Positions 32,170-40,538 of a DNA stretch of 64,000 bases are shown piece by piece. The first letter of the stretch is position 1; every line of letters starts with the position of its first letter. The translations under genes and the position numbers were made by a program. Origin of the DNA: Phytohabitans sp052068095. Lineage in GTDB: Bacteria > Actinomycetota > Actinomycetes > Mycobacteriales > Micromonosporaceae. The stretch spans positions 124,001-188,000 of the forward strand of contig NZ_JBQHDG010000003.1 of the NCBI RefSeq assembly GCF_052068095.1, in the 5' to 3' direction. The notes below the pieces were generated by a model. It did no database searches and was not told where the DNA came from. It saw nothing but the letters and a program-made list of their open reading frames with translations.

Positions 32170-32871
32170 TGCCTTGATGAGCCGGAGGAACGCCTCGTCG
32201 AGGTCGTCGGTGCCGGCCCTCTCGCGCACCGCCGAGGGGGTGTCGTCGGCGATCAGCGCGCCCTCGCGGATCAGCAGGAGGCGCTCGCACCGCCCCGCCT
32301 CGTCCATCACGTGGCTGGAGACCAGGATGGTCGCGCCCCGGCCGGCCAGGTCGTGAAACTGCTTCCACAGCTCGTCGCGGAGGACCGGATCCTGCCCGAC
32401 GGTCGGCTCGTCGAGCACCAGCAGCTCCGGCTCACCCATGATCGCGCAGGCGAGCGAGGCCCGGCTGCGCTGGCCGCCGGAGAGGGTGCCGACCAGCTGG
32501 GTGGCCGCCTTCGCCAACCCGACGTCGGCGATCGCTTGGTCGGCGGTGGCCCGGTCGTAGCCGTAGAGCGCGGCGAAGTAGCGCGCGTTTTCCCGGACGG
32601 TGAGGTCGGCGTAGACGCTCGGGGCCTGGGTGAGGTAGCCGACCTTGCTGCGCAGCGGCGCCGACCCGGCCGGCTCGCCGAGCACCTCGATCGAGCCCGA
32701 CTTGACGACCTGGACGCCCACGATCGCCCGCATGAGGGTGGTCTTGCCGCTGCCGCTGGGGCCGAGGAGCCCGGTCACGCTGCCCCGCGGGATCGAGCAC
32801 GTGAGCCCGTGCAGCACCCGTCTCTTACCGCGCTCGACAACGAGGTCCCGGACCTCGATCGCGCTGGTCAT
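32155..32871 (-). CDS. ABC transporter ATP-binding protein
   Basis: The 238-residue ATPase has Walker A LLGPSGSGKTT, Q-loop YLTQAPSVYADLTV, signature LSGGQRSRASLA, Walker B LLVLDEPTVGQD and the switch histidine in LVSSHVMDEA, all intact. It energises the neighbouring ABC-2 permease. The ATG at 32871 is chosen for its GGGAGGC ribosome site; an in-phase start 12 codons earlier runs through the promoter palindrome. It is divergent from the MerR gene. Confidence 0.94.
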   Translation of the reverse strand: MTSAIEVRDLVVERGKRRVLHGLTCSIPRGSVTGLLGPSGSGKTTLMRAIVGVQVVKSGSIEVLGEPAGSAPLRSKVGYLTQAPSVYADLTVRENARYFAALYGYDRATADQAIADVGLAKAATQLVGTLSGGQRSRASLACAIMGEPELLVLDEPTVGQDPVLRDELWKQFHDLAGRGATILVSSHVMDEAGRCERLLLIREGALIADDTPSAVRERAGTDDLDEAFLRLIKAQVAA

Positions 32872-32887
32872 GATGCCTCCCAAAAAC

Positions 32888-32901
32888 TCATCACCTGATG
32901 A
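32888..32901. promoter_or_regulatory. Candidate TetR operator
   Basis: TCATCACCTGATGA is a palindrome with two central mismatches, 17 bases before the ATPase start. A related TAGATGAAAT follows at 32911, giving half-sites in direct order. Position and symmetry fit self-repression by the TetR protein of the same unit. Confidence 0.55.
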
Positions 32902-32953
32902 ACTCAACGCTAGATGAAATCTTGGCCCAGCTCAAGTCGGGCTTTTCGCGGCC

Positions 32954-32983
32954 TTGACTTCGAGTGGGCTCGAACTGGAAGTC
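32954..32983 (+). promoter_or_regulatory. MerR-type promoter and operator
   Basis: The -35 TTGACT (32954) and a weak -10 near 32978 are separated by the long spacing of MerR promoters. The spacer holds TTCGAG-TGGG-CTCGAA, a perfect inverted repeat. The expected start falls at or just before the ATG at 32991. Confidence 0.7.
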
Positions 32984-32990
32984 TGTGGAC

Positions 32991-33359
32991 ATGACGATGA
33001 CGGTCAGCGAGGCCGCTGAGCAGGTCGGCCTCACCACGTACACGCTGCGGTGGTACGAGCAGGAGGGCCTGGTCGAGCCGGTCGGCCGCGACTCGGCGGG
33101 CCGGCGGCGGTACACCCAGCAGGACCTCGACTGGCTGATCCTGCTGACCCGGCTGCGGCGCACGGGGATGCCGGTGCGGGACATGCGCCAGTACGCGGAG
33201 CTGGCCCGGGAGGGCGACAGCACGTTAGGCGCCCGCCGCCGCCTCTTCGAGGCGCACCGCGACCGGGTGCTGGCCCGCATCGCCGAGCTCGAGGAGGACC
33301 TGAAGGTCCTCAACTACAAGATCGAGGTGTACGGGAAGATGGAGCAGGAGCTCTGCTGA
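32991..33359 (+). CDS. MerR-family transcriptional regulator
   Basis: The 122-residue protein has a MerR winged helix (TVSEAAEQVGLTTYTLRWYE, PVGRDSAGRRRYTQQDLDWL) and a short antiparallel coiled coil (HRDRVLARIAELEEDLKVLN). No ligand-binding cysteines are positioned as in metal sensors. Members of this group usually respond to electrophiles and control a nearby reductase or exporter. The palindrome in its promoter suggests self-control, and the divergent ABC operon is the nearest possible target. The ATG at 32991 fits the promoter; an earlier in-phase start overlaps it. Confidence 0.92.
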   Translation: MTMTVSEAAEQVGLTTYTLRWYEQEGLVEPVGRDSAGRRRYTQQDLDWLILLTRLRRTGMPVRDMRQYAELAREGDSTLGARRRLFEAHRDRVLARIAELEEDLKVLNYKIEVYGKMEQELC

Positions 33360-33379
33360 CCGCCGGATGCACATGGTGC

Positions 33380-33404
33380 GGGGCCAGCCCACTGGGCTGG
33401 CCCC
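33380..33404 (+). terminator. Hairpin terminator after the MerR gene
   Basis: GGGGCCAGCCC and GGGCTGGCCCC pair perfectly around ACT. It begins 20 bases after the stop. A pyrimidine-rich stretch (TTTCTGG) follows shortly after. Confidence 0.8.
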
Positions 33405-33483
33405 GGCCGCTTTCTGGAGAGGTTTCTTCCTAGAGCGCTTTCTTCTGGTGCGGTGGCCAAAAACGTTGGCCGGCTTCGCCGGC

Positions 33484-33520
33484 CCGGGTGAGCGACGGCC
33501 GAAGGCCACCGCTCACCCGG
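33484..33520 (-). terminator. Hairpin terminator after the acidic repeat gene
   Basis: CCGGGTGAGCG and CGCTCACCCGG form 11 perfect pairs with a 15-base loop, 22 bases past the stop of the minus-strand gene. Confidence 0.7.
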
Positions 33521-33541
33521 TGAAGGCTTGTTACCACCGCA

Positions 33542-36500
33542 CTAGAGTGCGAGCACCCGGTCGAGGAAGTCGCGGTAGCGGCGCATGGCCACCCGCAACG
33601 CCTCGGTGTCCGGAGTCTCCGACTGCCGGCGCGGGTCAAGGTCGACCTGCTCGTCCAGCAGCCGCTCACCGAGCGCGTGCACCGCGCTGGCGACGAGGGC
33701 CTGCGCCTGCGCGACCGCCGCCGACGGGTCGTCGACGAAGTTCGCCTTGATCAGGTGCCAGTCCTCCCGGAACCGCTCCGCGGCCTCCTCACTCCAGACC
33801 GCGATGTGCGTCTCGGCGAGATCGCCCGGCCTGAGCTGGGTGGCCACCGCGTGATCGTCACCGTGCGCCACCCCCTCGCCGAGCACCGCGAGCGCGGCGG
33901 GCGCCCCGGCTCCGACGAGCTCCTCCGCACGGTCGCCCTCGTCACCCTCCGCGTCGACCTCTTCGACAGCGGCGGCGGTGGCTTCTTCCGCCGCCTCGTC
34001 CTCGACGGTGATGTCGTCGGCGGCCTCAGCGTCGACCCCGGCCTCGCCATCGGTTGCGGCTTCCGCGTCCGCTGCGGTCTCGCCGTCGGCTTCGGCCTCG
34101 GTGTCGGCGGTCGCGGCGGTGACCTCGGCGTCGGCCCGGTCGTCGGTGTCGGCGGCGGCGATGGTCTCGACCTCGTCGTCGCTGTCGGCGGTGGCCTCGC
34201 TGTCGGCGGCGGTGGTGGCCTCGGCGTCGGTGGTGGCCTCGTCGTCGGTGTCGGCCTCGGCCTCGGTGTCTGCCGCGGCGAGGATGCCGACCGCGGGAAC
34301 GTCGTCGGCGGGCGGGGTCCCCCAGTCGTGGTCGTCACCACCGGCCGGCGGGCTGGCCCAGTCGTGGTCGTCGCCGCTGGGCGGACCGCTGGCCGTCAGC
34401 GGCGCGACGACCGGCTCCGGGTTGGACCAATCCTTGCCCAACAGCCCGGCGGATGGGCTGACCTCCCGCTCGGCGGCGGCATCTGTGGGTTGAATGATGT
34501 CCTCCTCACTGAGTTTCTCTTCAACCGCCCCATCCACCGGCTCCGCCCACGCGTCGGCGAGGGCCGCCCCGTTGATGCCGGGCACGGCCTCAGCGGGAAC
34601 ATCAGCAGGCGAAAGCGGCGTGGAATGCGCGGCAAGCGCGCCAACCTCGACCGGCTGGTCGAGGTCGAGGTCGGGGTCACCACCGGCGCCGTCGCCCGCC
34701 CACTCGTCCGCGGTGGCGTCCCCTTCGTCAGCAGCGGATTCGAGAACGCCGCCGTCCCCCTCCGCCCCGGCGTCGGCCGCGCCGGCTTCCGAGCCTCCGT
34801 CGTCGGTGCGAGCCTTGGCTTCCGATCCTTCGTCGTCGGTGTCCGCCTCGGCTTCCGGCCCTTCGTCGTCGGCGGAGTCCGTCTCGGCGACGACGCCGTC
34901 ACCATCAAGGGCGGCCGCCGCCTCGTCGCCGCTCGCCTCGCCCTCGGCCAGACCCGCGCCGGCGTCCACCTCGGACTCACTTTCCGCGGCGGCGTCGGAG
35001 TCGCTCTCCGCGGTTGCGTCCGCGTCGGGCTCACTTTCCGCGGCGGCGTCGGCGACGCCTTCTGCGGTGGCGTCGGCTTCGGAGTCGGTCGCGGCGGCTT
35101 CGGCGTCCGAGACGGCCGCCGCTTCGGTGTCGGTGTCCCCTGTGGACTCCGCGTCGGTGGTGAGGCCCGCGACCGGCTCGCCCGCGTCGGCCTCCGGCTC
35201 GGTGGCGGCCTCGGACTCCGGCTTCGCCTCTACCGCGGCGTCCACCTCCGGTGCGATGGCCGCTCCGGACTCAGGCTCGGTCTCGGCGGCACCCTCCACT
35301 TCGGCCCCGGCCTCGGTGAGTGCTTGGGCCTCGGTGTCGGCTTCCGCGAGTGCGTCGCCCTCAGCATCGGCAGAGGGCTCGGCGTCCACTCCATCGACGG
35401 CGTCTGCCTCGTCGGTGGTGACGTCCTGTTCGACCGCGTCTGCTCCGTCGCCGGCGTCTGGCTCGGCGAGGGCGTCCGCCTCCTCGGCAGCGTCCCCCTC
35501 CTCGGCAGCGTCCCCCTCCTCGGCAGCGTCCCCCTCCTCGGCAGCGTCCGCCTCGTCGGCGGTGCTCGCTTCAACGACGGTGTCTGCCTCGCCATCGGCA
35601 TCCGCGTCCGCGGGGGTGCTGCTGGCCTCGCCGGCTTCCGGCGTGTCGGTGTCCAAGGCCTCGGCCACTGTGGCGTCAGCGTCCACACCGGACTCGGCTT
35701 CGGCATCCGCGGTGTCGGCTTCGGCCGTGGGCTCGGCTTCGTCTTCGGCCTCTGGATCGGTATCGGTCTCGGCCGTGGGCTCAGTTTCGTCTTCGGCGGC
35801 TGCCAGGTCGGCGGTCAGGGCCGCGTCGGCATCCGGCTCGGTGTCCTCCGTGCCAGCCGGCTCTTCGAGCGTGGTGGCCGATGCGTCGGGGTCGGCGGCG
35901 GTGTCCGCACCGGGCTCGTCCGCTGGCTCCGCCGCGGCGTCCAACTCGTCCACCGTCGCCGGGTCCGCCGTAGCCTCGACCGAGGAGTCCGTCTCGGCCG
36001 TCTCGTCGGCTCCGGCATCGAGCTCGGTGCCGCCGTCCGCGTCGGCCTCAACCGTGGCTTCGGCTTCAGCGTCCGGTGTCACCGCGTCCGTCGGCTCGGT
36101 GTCCTCGGCCACGTCCGGCTCGGCGGCCAGATCCGCCTCGGGCTGGTCCGCGCCGTCGGTCTCGGCGTCCACATCGGTGTCCACCGCGGCGTCGGCGTCC
36201 GCACTCGCCTCAGGGTCGAGCACGGCGTCGGCCTCCGCCTCCGTGTCGGCTTCCGCGTCGGTGTCCGATCCGGCGTCGGTGTCGAGCGCCGCATCGGCGC
36301 CCGCGCCCGCGTCTGGGGCGAGCGCGGCTTTGCTCTCAGCCTGGGGCGCCGCCGCCTCGGTCTCGGCCTCCGGCGCCGTGTCGGGCTCGGCCGCCGTCTC
36401 GGTGTCCGTCGTGGCCTCAGGTGCGGGCGTCGGATCGATGTCCGTCGTGGCGTCGGGAACGGGCGTCGGGTCGTCGTCTGTGGTCAGCGCCGCGTCCGCC

Positions 36501-37231
36501 GGCGCGGCGGCCAGGTCTGGCGAGGCGTCCGCCTCGCTCGCGGGCTCAGCCGCCGGGTCGGCCTCCAGTGTCGCCGCGCTGGCCGCCGGGTCAGCGGCGT
36601 CGGCCTCCGGGTCCAGCGTCGCGTCCGCCTCGCTCGCGGGCTCCGGCGCCGGGTTGGCCTCCAGCGTCGCTGGGCTGGCGTCCGGGTCGGCGGCGTCGGC
36701 CTCCGGGCTCATGGCGGCGCCGGCCTCCAGCGTCGCCGCGCTGGCCGCCGGGTCAGCGGCGTCGGCCTCCGGGTCCAGCGTCGCGTCCGCCTCGCTCGCG
36801 GGCTCAGCCGCCGGGTCGGCCTCCAGCGTCGCCGCGCTGGCGTCCGGGTCGGCGGCGTCGGCCTCCGCGTCGGGGGTGGCTTCAGTGGACGGGACGGTGT
36901 CCGGGTCTGTGCCGGCGGGCGGGAGGGTGTCGGGAGCGGATACGGCGTCAGGGGCCGTGGGGGCGTCGAGGACGGGCGGGGCGAGGGCGTCAGGGGCGGC
37001 CGGGCTCGGGGTGGAGGCTTCGATCAGCTGGCTGGCGATCGGTGGCAGCGGGGACTCCTCGGCCCGGTCGCGGGGGACGATGATCGGGATTTCGGTCGTC
37101 GGCTCGTTGATGGCCGACGTCTGGTCGGAGGGCGGGCGCTGGCCGGGCAACAACCCGGCTGGTACCACAGGGATTGCGGCTGTGGTCTCGGTGTCGGCGT
37201 GCTCGGAACCTGGCATGGGGGTGGGCTGCAT
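33542..37231 (-). CDS. Giant acidic low-complexity protein with C-terminal FVDDP domain
   Basis: The 1229-residue protein is mostly Ala, Asp, Glu and Thr, predicted disordered and very negatively charged. Residues 1-90 are proline-rich (MQPTPMPGSEHADT ... IPIIVPRDRAEESPLPPIAS). The middle of about 1000 residues is irregular repeats such as DPEADAADPAASAATLEA and four AAEEGD units. Near residues 880-1010 a less repetitive part has GGDDHDWGTPPADD-type repeats. The last 95 residues look folded: FREDWHLIKANFVDDPSAAV ... DTEALRVAMRRYRDFLDRVL, a module I recall from uncharacterised actinobacterial proteins. No signal peptide or membrane segment is present. GGAGGA lies nine bases before the ATG at 37231. 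It is divergent from hisI. The function is unknown. Confidence 0.85.
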   Translation of the reverse strand: MQPTPMPGSEHADTETTAAIPVVPAGLLPGQRPPSDQTSAINEPTTEIPIIVPRDRAEESPLPPIASQLIEASTPSPAAPDALAPPVLDAPTAPDAVSAPDTLPPAGTDPDTVPSTEATPDAEADAADPDASAATLEADPAAEPASEADATLDPEADAADPAASAATLEAGAAMSPEADAADPDASPATLEANPAPEPASEADATLDPEADAADPAASAATLEADPAAEPASEADASPDLAAAPADAALTTDDDPTPVPDATTDIDPTPAPEATTDTETAAEPDTAPEAETEAAAPQAESKAALAPDAGAGADAALDTDAGSDTDAEADTEAEADAVLDPEASADADAAVDTDVDAETDGADQPEADLAAEPDVAEDTEPTDAVTPDAEAEATVEADADGGTELDAGADETAETDSSVEATADPATVDELDAAAEPADEPGADTAADPDASATTLEEPAGTEDTEPDADAALTADLAAAEDETEPTAETDTDPEAEDEAEPTAEADTADAEAESGVDADATVAEALDTDTPEAGEASSTPADADADGEADTVVEASTADEADAAEEGDAAEEGDAAEEGDAAEEADALAEPDAGDGADAVEQDVTTDEADAVDGVDAEPSADAEGDALAEADTEAQALTEAGAEVEGAAETEPESGAAIAPEVDAAVEAKPESEAATEPEADAGEPVAGLTTDAESTGDTDTEAAAVSDAEAAATDSEADATAEGVADAAAESEPDADATAESDSDAAAESESEVDAGAGLAEGEASGDEAAAALDGDGVVAETDSADDEGPEAEADTDDEGSEAKARTDDGGSEAGAADAGAEGDGGVLESAADEGDATADEWAGDGAGGDPDLDLDQPVEVGALAAHSTPLSPADVPAEAVPGINGAALADAWAEPVDGAVEEKLSEEDIIQPTDAAAEREVSPSAGLLGKDWSNPEPVVAPLTASGPPSGDDHDWASPPAGGDDHDWGTPPADDVPAVGILAAADTEAEADTDDEATTDAEATTAADSEATADSDDEVETIAAADTDDRADAEVTAATADTEAEADGETAADAEAATDGEAGVDAEAADDITVEDEAAEEATAAAVEEVDAEGDEGDRAEELVGAGAPAALAVLGEGVAHGDDHAVATQLRPGDLAETHIAVWSEEAAERFREDWHLIKANFVDDPSAAVAQAQALVASAVHALGERLLDEQVDLDPRRQSETPDTEALRVAMRRYRDFLDRVLAL
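35479..35552 (-). repeat. 18-bp tandem repeats in the acidic gene
   Basis: CTCCTCGGCAGCGTCCCC is repeated four times almost perfectly and encodes AAEEGD on the minus strand. Confidence 0.85.
36510..36870 (-). repeat. Long repeats of about 160 bp in the acidic gene
   Basis: Segments containing GCGTCCGCCTCGCTCGCGGG recur at 36621 and 36783, 162 bases apart, with a related copy near 36525. They encode the 54-residue blocks with PAAEPASEAD and PEADAADPAASAATLEA. Confidence 0.75.
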
Positions 37232-37485
37232 GGCGTGGTGTCCTCCGTCCGCTCGGCTGGGCCCCGGCGAGCGGACGCCGGGGTGCCCGGTGCGCCCGTA
37301 CGCGATCTTCGGCGGCGCAGCCCACGGGAAGGCGGACATGACGCCGAACCGTTGCGATAGTGGCCCAGCCTGACAACTGGGCACCCCGCCGGAGACCCTG
37401 GCGGCGCACCGACAACCTACCGTCCGGCGCTCCTTCGCACAGCCCCCGGAAGAGCACCGATTCCGGTGCGGAACAATTGGACACC

Positions 37486-37869
37486 GTGGCACTACCCGAA
37501 CCGCCGAGAAGGCCGTCCGCACTCGACCCGATGATCGCCGCGCGGCTGCGCCGTAACGATGCCGGCCTCGTGGCCGCGATCGTGCGTGAGGAGAGCACCG
37601 GCGACGTGCTCATGATGGCGTGGATGGACGACGAGGCGCTGCATCGCACCCTCACGACGGGGCGGGCCACCTACTGGTCGCGCAGCCGCCAGGAGTACTG
37701 GGTGAAGGGCGAGACGTCGGGCCACCACCAGTACGTGAAGGCGGTGTCGCTCGACTGTGACGGCGACACCGTGCTGGTCACCGTCGAGCAGGTGGGCGCC
37801 GCCTGCCACACCGGCAACCACACGTGCTTCTTCGACGAGCTGCCGGTCAAGACGGGAGCGTCCGCATGA
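37486..37869 (+). CDS. hisI: Phosphoribosyl-AMP cyclohydrolase
   Basis: It opens the adenine ring of phosphoribosyl-AMP, the third step of histidine synthesis. The 127-residue protein has no HisE domain. The metal sites are clear: LMMAWMDDEALHRTL, ATYWSRSRQEYWVKGETSG, the magnesium motif LDCDGDTVLV and the zinc cysteines in AACHTGNHTCFF. The GTG at 37486 gives the normal length; an in-phase frame from 37360 adds a non-conserved leader. Its TGA overlaps trpE (ATGA), coupling one histidine step to tryptophan synthesis. Confidence 0.95.
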   Translation: MALPEPPRRPSALDPMIAARLRRNDAGLVAAIVREESTGDVLMMAWMDDEALHRTLTTGRATYWSRSRQEYWVKGETSGHHQYVKAVSLDCDGDTVLVTVEQVGAACHTGNHTCFFDELPVKTGASA

Positions 37870-39368
37870 CCACCGGAGCGGTCAGTCCAGACCTCGCCAC
37901 GTTCCGCGGTCTCGCCGCTACCCGCCGCGTGGTGCCGGTGACCCGGCGGCTGCTGGCCGACGGAGAGACGCCCATCGGGGTCTACCGCAAGCTCGCCGGC
38001 GGCTCCGGCACGTTCCTGCTGGAGTCGGCCGAGCAGGGGGCGGGCACCGCGTGGTCGCGCTACTCGTTCATCGGCGTGCGCAGCGCCGCCACCCTTGTCG
38101 AGCGGGACGGGCGGGCCGTGTGGCTGGGCGCCCCACCCGCCGGCGTGCCGACCGAGGGTGAGGTGGTCGACGTGCTCAAGCAGACGGTCGCCGCCCTCAC
38201 CAACAACGAGCCGCCGGAAGGCCTGCCGCCGCTCACCGGCGGGATGGTCGGCTACCTGGGCTACGACCTGGTGCGCCGCTTCGAGCGCCTACCCACCCTG
38301 GCCGAAGACGACCTGGGGCTGCCCGAGCTCGGCATGATGCTCGCCACCGACCTCGTGGTGCTCGACCACTACGAGGGCGCCGCCATCCTGGTGGCCAACG
38401 CGATCGTCCAGGGCGACGACGCCGACGCCGCGTACCACCACGCGGTCGGGCGCCTCGACGCGATGACCACCGCCCTCTCCCGCCCCATCCCGCCGATGAT
38501 CTCCACAGTGGACAGCCCGCCGGCGGGCGAGGTCCGCAGCCGCACGGAGGCCGGGGCGTACCCGAAGGCGGTCGAGGTGGCCAAGGAGGCGATCCGGGCG
38601 GGCGAGTGCTTCCAGATCGTGGTGGCGCAGCGCTTCGAGCGGGAGACCACCGCCGACCCGCTGGACGTCTACCGGGTGCTGCGCACGACCAACCCCAGCC
38701 CGTACATGTACCTGCTCCGCTTCGACGACTTCGACATCGTCGGCTCCTCGCCCGAGGCGCACCTCAAGGTGACCGGGCGGACGGCACTGCTGCACCCCAT
38801 CGCGGGCACCCGGCCGCGCGGCGCGACCCCGGAGGAAGACGGTGGCCTCGCCGCCGAGCTGATCTCCGACCCCAAGGAGCGGGCCGAGCACGTGATGCTC
38901 GTCGACCTCGGCCGCAACGACCTCGGGCGGGTCTGCCGGCCGGGCACGGTGGAGGTGCCGGAGTTCGCGACCATCGAGCGCTACAGCCACGTGATGCACA
39001 TCGTGTCCACCGTGGTCGGTGAGCTGCGCGCGGACCAGACGGCGTTCGACGCGCTGGCCGCCACCTTCCCGGCCGGTACGCTCTCCGGCGCGCCCAAGGT
39101 GCGGGCCATGGAGATCATCGAGGAGCTGGAGCCGACCCGCCGCGGGCTGTACGGGGGCACGGTCGGCTACTTCGGCTTCGGCGGCGACATGGACATGGCG
39201 ATCGCGATCCGCACCGCGCTGATCCGCGGCGGCCGCGCCTACGTGCAGGCGGGCGCGGGGATCGTCGCCGACTCCGACCCGGCGGCGGAGGAGCGGGAGA
39301 CCCGGAGCAAGGCGGCCGCCGTGCTGGCCGCCATCGCCGCGGCGGAGACGTTGAAACCGGCCCGATGA
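37866..39368 (+). CDS. trpE: Anthranilate synthase component I
   Basis: It converts chorismate and ammonia to anthranilate with the TrpG glutaminase, which is not in this window. The 500-residue protein has the tryptophan-inhibition site (TFLLESAEQG) and the chorismate-binding core: SSPEAHLKV, HPIAGTRPRGATPEED, MLVDLGRNDLGRV, IERYSHVMHIVSTVVGEL and TLSGAPKVRAMEIIEELEP. The start overlaps hisI and the stop overlaps the next gene, four bases each. No leader peptide with tandem Trp codons is seen upstream. Confidence 0.97.
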   Translation: MTTGAVSPDLATFRGLAATRRVVPVTRRLLADGETPIGVYRKLAGGSGTFLLESAEQGAGTAWSRYSFIGVRSAATLVERDGRAVWLGAPPAGVPTEGEVVDVLKQTVAALTNNEPPEGLPPLTGGMVGYLGYDLVRRFERLPTLAEDDLGLPELGMMLATDLVVLDHYEGAAILVANAIVQGDDADAAYHHAVGRLDAMTTALSRPIPPMISTVDSPPAGEVRSRTEAGAYPKAVEVAKEAIRAGECFQIVVAQRFERETTADPLDVYRVLRTTNPSPYMYLLRFDDFDIVGSSPEAHLKVTGRTALLHPIAGTRPRGATPEEDGGLAAELISDPKERAEHVMLVDLGRNDLGRVCRPGTVEVPEFATIERYSHVMHIVSTVVGELRADQTAFDALAATFPAGTLSGAPKVRAMEIIEELEPTRRGLYGGTVGYFGFGGDMDMAIAIRTALIRGGRAYVQAGAGIVADSDPAAEERETRSKAAAVLAAIAAAETLKPAR

Positions 39369-39862
39369 ACGAGCGACGCCAGCTGGCCTATACCGTCGTC
39401 CTCTGCCTCGCCGGCGCCGGGCTGGCGCTCTTCGCGGCCACCCGCACCTGGGCGGTCGACGTCGTCGCGCGGCCCGAGCCGCTGCCACCCACCCGCACGG
39501 CGCAGACCGGGGGTGACCTGCTGCCCTGGCTGCCGCCCCTGGCGGTCGTCGGGCTCGCCGGGGCCGGCGCGGTCGTGGCCACCCGTCGCGCGGTGCGGCG
39601 CTGGCTCGGCGTACTCCTGCTGCTTGTGGGTCTTGGGGTCACGGCCGGCGGCGCCTACGGTCTCGGCGAGACCACCGCGTGGGCCCTGGCCTGCGTGGCC
39701 GGTGGGCTGTCGCTCGCCGCGGGCGGCGCGGCCGCCGCCGTGCGCGGGCCTTCCTGGCCGGGCCTGGGTACCCGCTACGAGCGCGCGGCGCGGCGGCCGG
39801 CCGACGGCCCGACGGCGGCCTGGGACGCGCTCGACCGCGGCGAAGACCCGACGCTGAGCTGA
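39365..39862 (+). CDS. Tryptophan-operon-associated membrane protein (TIGR02234-like)
   Basis: The 165-residue protein has four hydrophobic segments, at about residues 8-24, 50-68, 75-97 and 103-122, with ATRTWAVDVV after the first. Membrane proteins of this type regularly follow trpE in actinobacteria; their role, perhaps in transport or sensing, is not known. The start overlaps trpE (ATGA). The last 88 bases overlap a smaller minus-strand gene candidate. Confidence 0.88.
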   Translation: MNERRQLAYTVVLCLAGAGLALFAATRTWAVDVVARPEPLPPTRTAQTGGDLLPWLPPLAVVGLAGAGAVVATRRAVRRWLGVLLLLVGLGVTAGGAYGLGETTAWALACVAGGLSLAAGGAAAAVRGPSWPGLGTRYERAARRPADGPTAAWDALDRGEDPTLS

Positions 39863-40059
39863 CTGACCAGGCGGCGCACCTCGTCGTGGTGCAGGGCGCG
39901 GGCCCGGTCGGCGCAGATGGCCTCCCAGGCGTTGCGCTGGGCGGTGCGCACCCGGGCGTCCCCGACGACGACGCGCTCGACCGTGTCGATCACGCCGACA
40001 GCCATCGAAAGGACGGAACGGGGTATCTCGACAAGGCCGCCGGTGTTTTGTGTGCTCAT
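39775..40059 (-). CDS. Small hypothetical protein opposite the trp operon
   Basis: The candidate has 94 residues, starting at an ATG with GGAGCG six bases upstream. Its first 68 residues look like a real helical protein (VEIPRSVLSMAVGVIDTVER, AWEAICADRARALHHDEVRR), but the last 26 lie opposite the preceding membrane gene and are Ser/Arg-rich, as antisense frames are. It interrupts the usual trpE-to-trpC continuity. No family is recognised. Confidence 0.45.
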   Translation of the reverse strand: MSTQNTGGLVEIPRSVLSMAVGVIDTVERVVVGDARVRTAQRNAWEAICADRARALHHDEVRRLVSQLSVGSSPRSSASQAAVGPSAGRRAARS

Positions 40060-40538
40060 GGTCGCGCTCCGGGACTCGGGTGACGGGCACCGTCGAACAG
40101 TCTGCCTGAAGATGATCGTGCGGGAGGTGTGTTTCGGGTCGGTGACCCGACGGTCAAGTGTCCGGCAACAGCCCGGACAGATGGCCATCGCATGGCCGGA
40201 ACGTGACGCGGCGAACAATGCGCCGGGCAGTGCTGATCGCGCTCGCTTCGCTCGCTGATGCCCGACTGGCCGGCGCGATCCGGCCTCGTCGCTGCGCTCC
40301 TCGGGACGGATCTTGCCGACCAGCTCGGGCAGTGCTGATCGCGCTCGCTTCGCTCGCTGATGCCCGACTGGCCGGCGCGATCCGGCCTCGTCGCTGCGCT
40401 CCTCGGGACGGATCTTGCCGACCAGCTCGGGCATTATGCCCGAGTCCAACCCGTGAGGCGTGCCATACCCCGGACTCGGACACGTCCGTGGCGCCCCCTA
40501 GCATCGGGCGAATGACACCCGGAAAGGGGAGTCCGTTG
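40060..40538. other. Gene-free stretch before trpC
   Basis: The 479 bases contain the 102-base tandem duplication (40225-40428), then CCGAGTCC / GGACTCGG arms around 40444-40480 and GGGCATTATGCCC. A GGAAAGGGGA ribosome site precedes trpC. I see no tandem-Trp leader peptide and no other coding frame. Confidence 0.6.
40225..40428. repeat. Perfect 102-bp tandem duplication
   Basis: Bases 40225-40326 and 40327-40428 are identical by eye, and the first five bases of a third unit follow. Each copy has the hairpin GCGCTCGCTTCGCTCGC and ends TTGCCGACCAGCTC. The identity implies a recent event. Confidence 0.95.

Noticed and set aside
33677..37373. Two very long plus-strand open frames (959 and 1227 residues) opposite the acidic gene
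   Set aside because: They are rich in Ser/Ala or Gly/Val/Arg as expected from the antisense of GAC/GAG/GCC repeats, and have no domain-like end. The minus-strand frame has a ribosome site, terminator and a folded C-terminal domain.
37360..37485. Upstream extension of hisI
   Set aside because: The leader is not conserved in type and would double the N-terminus; the GTG at 37486 gives the standard length.
40435..40538. Possible trp attenuator before trpC
   Set aside because: There is a weak inverted repeat (CCGAGTCC/GGACTCGG) but no leader peptide with tandem Trp codons and no alternative pairing that I can see.
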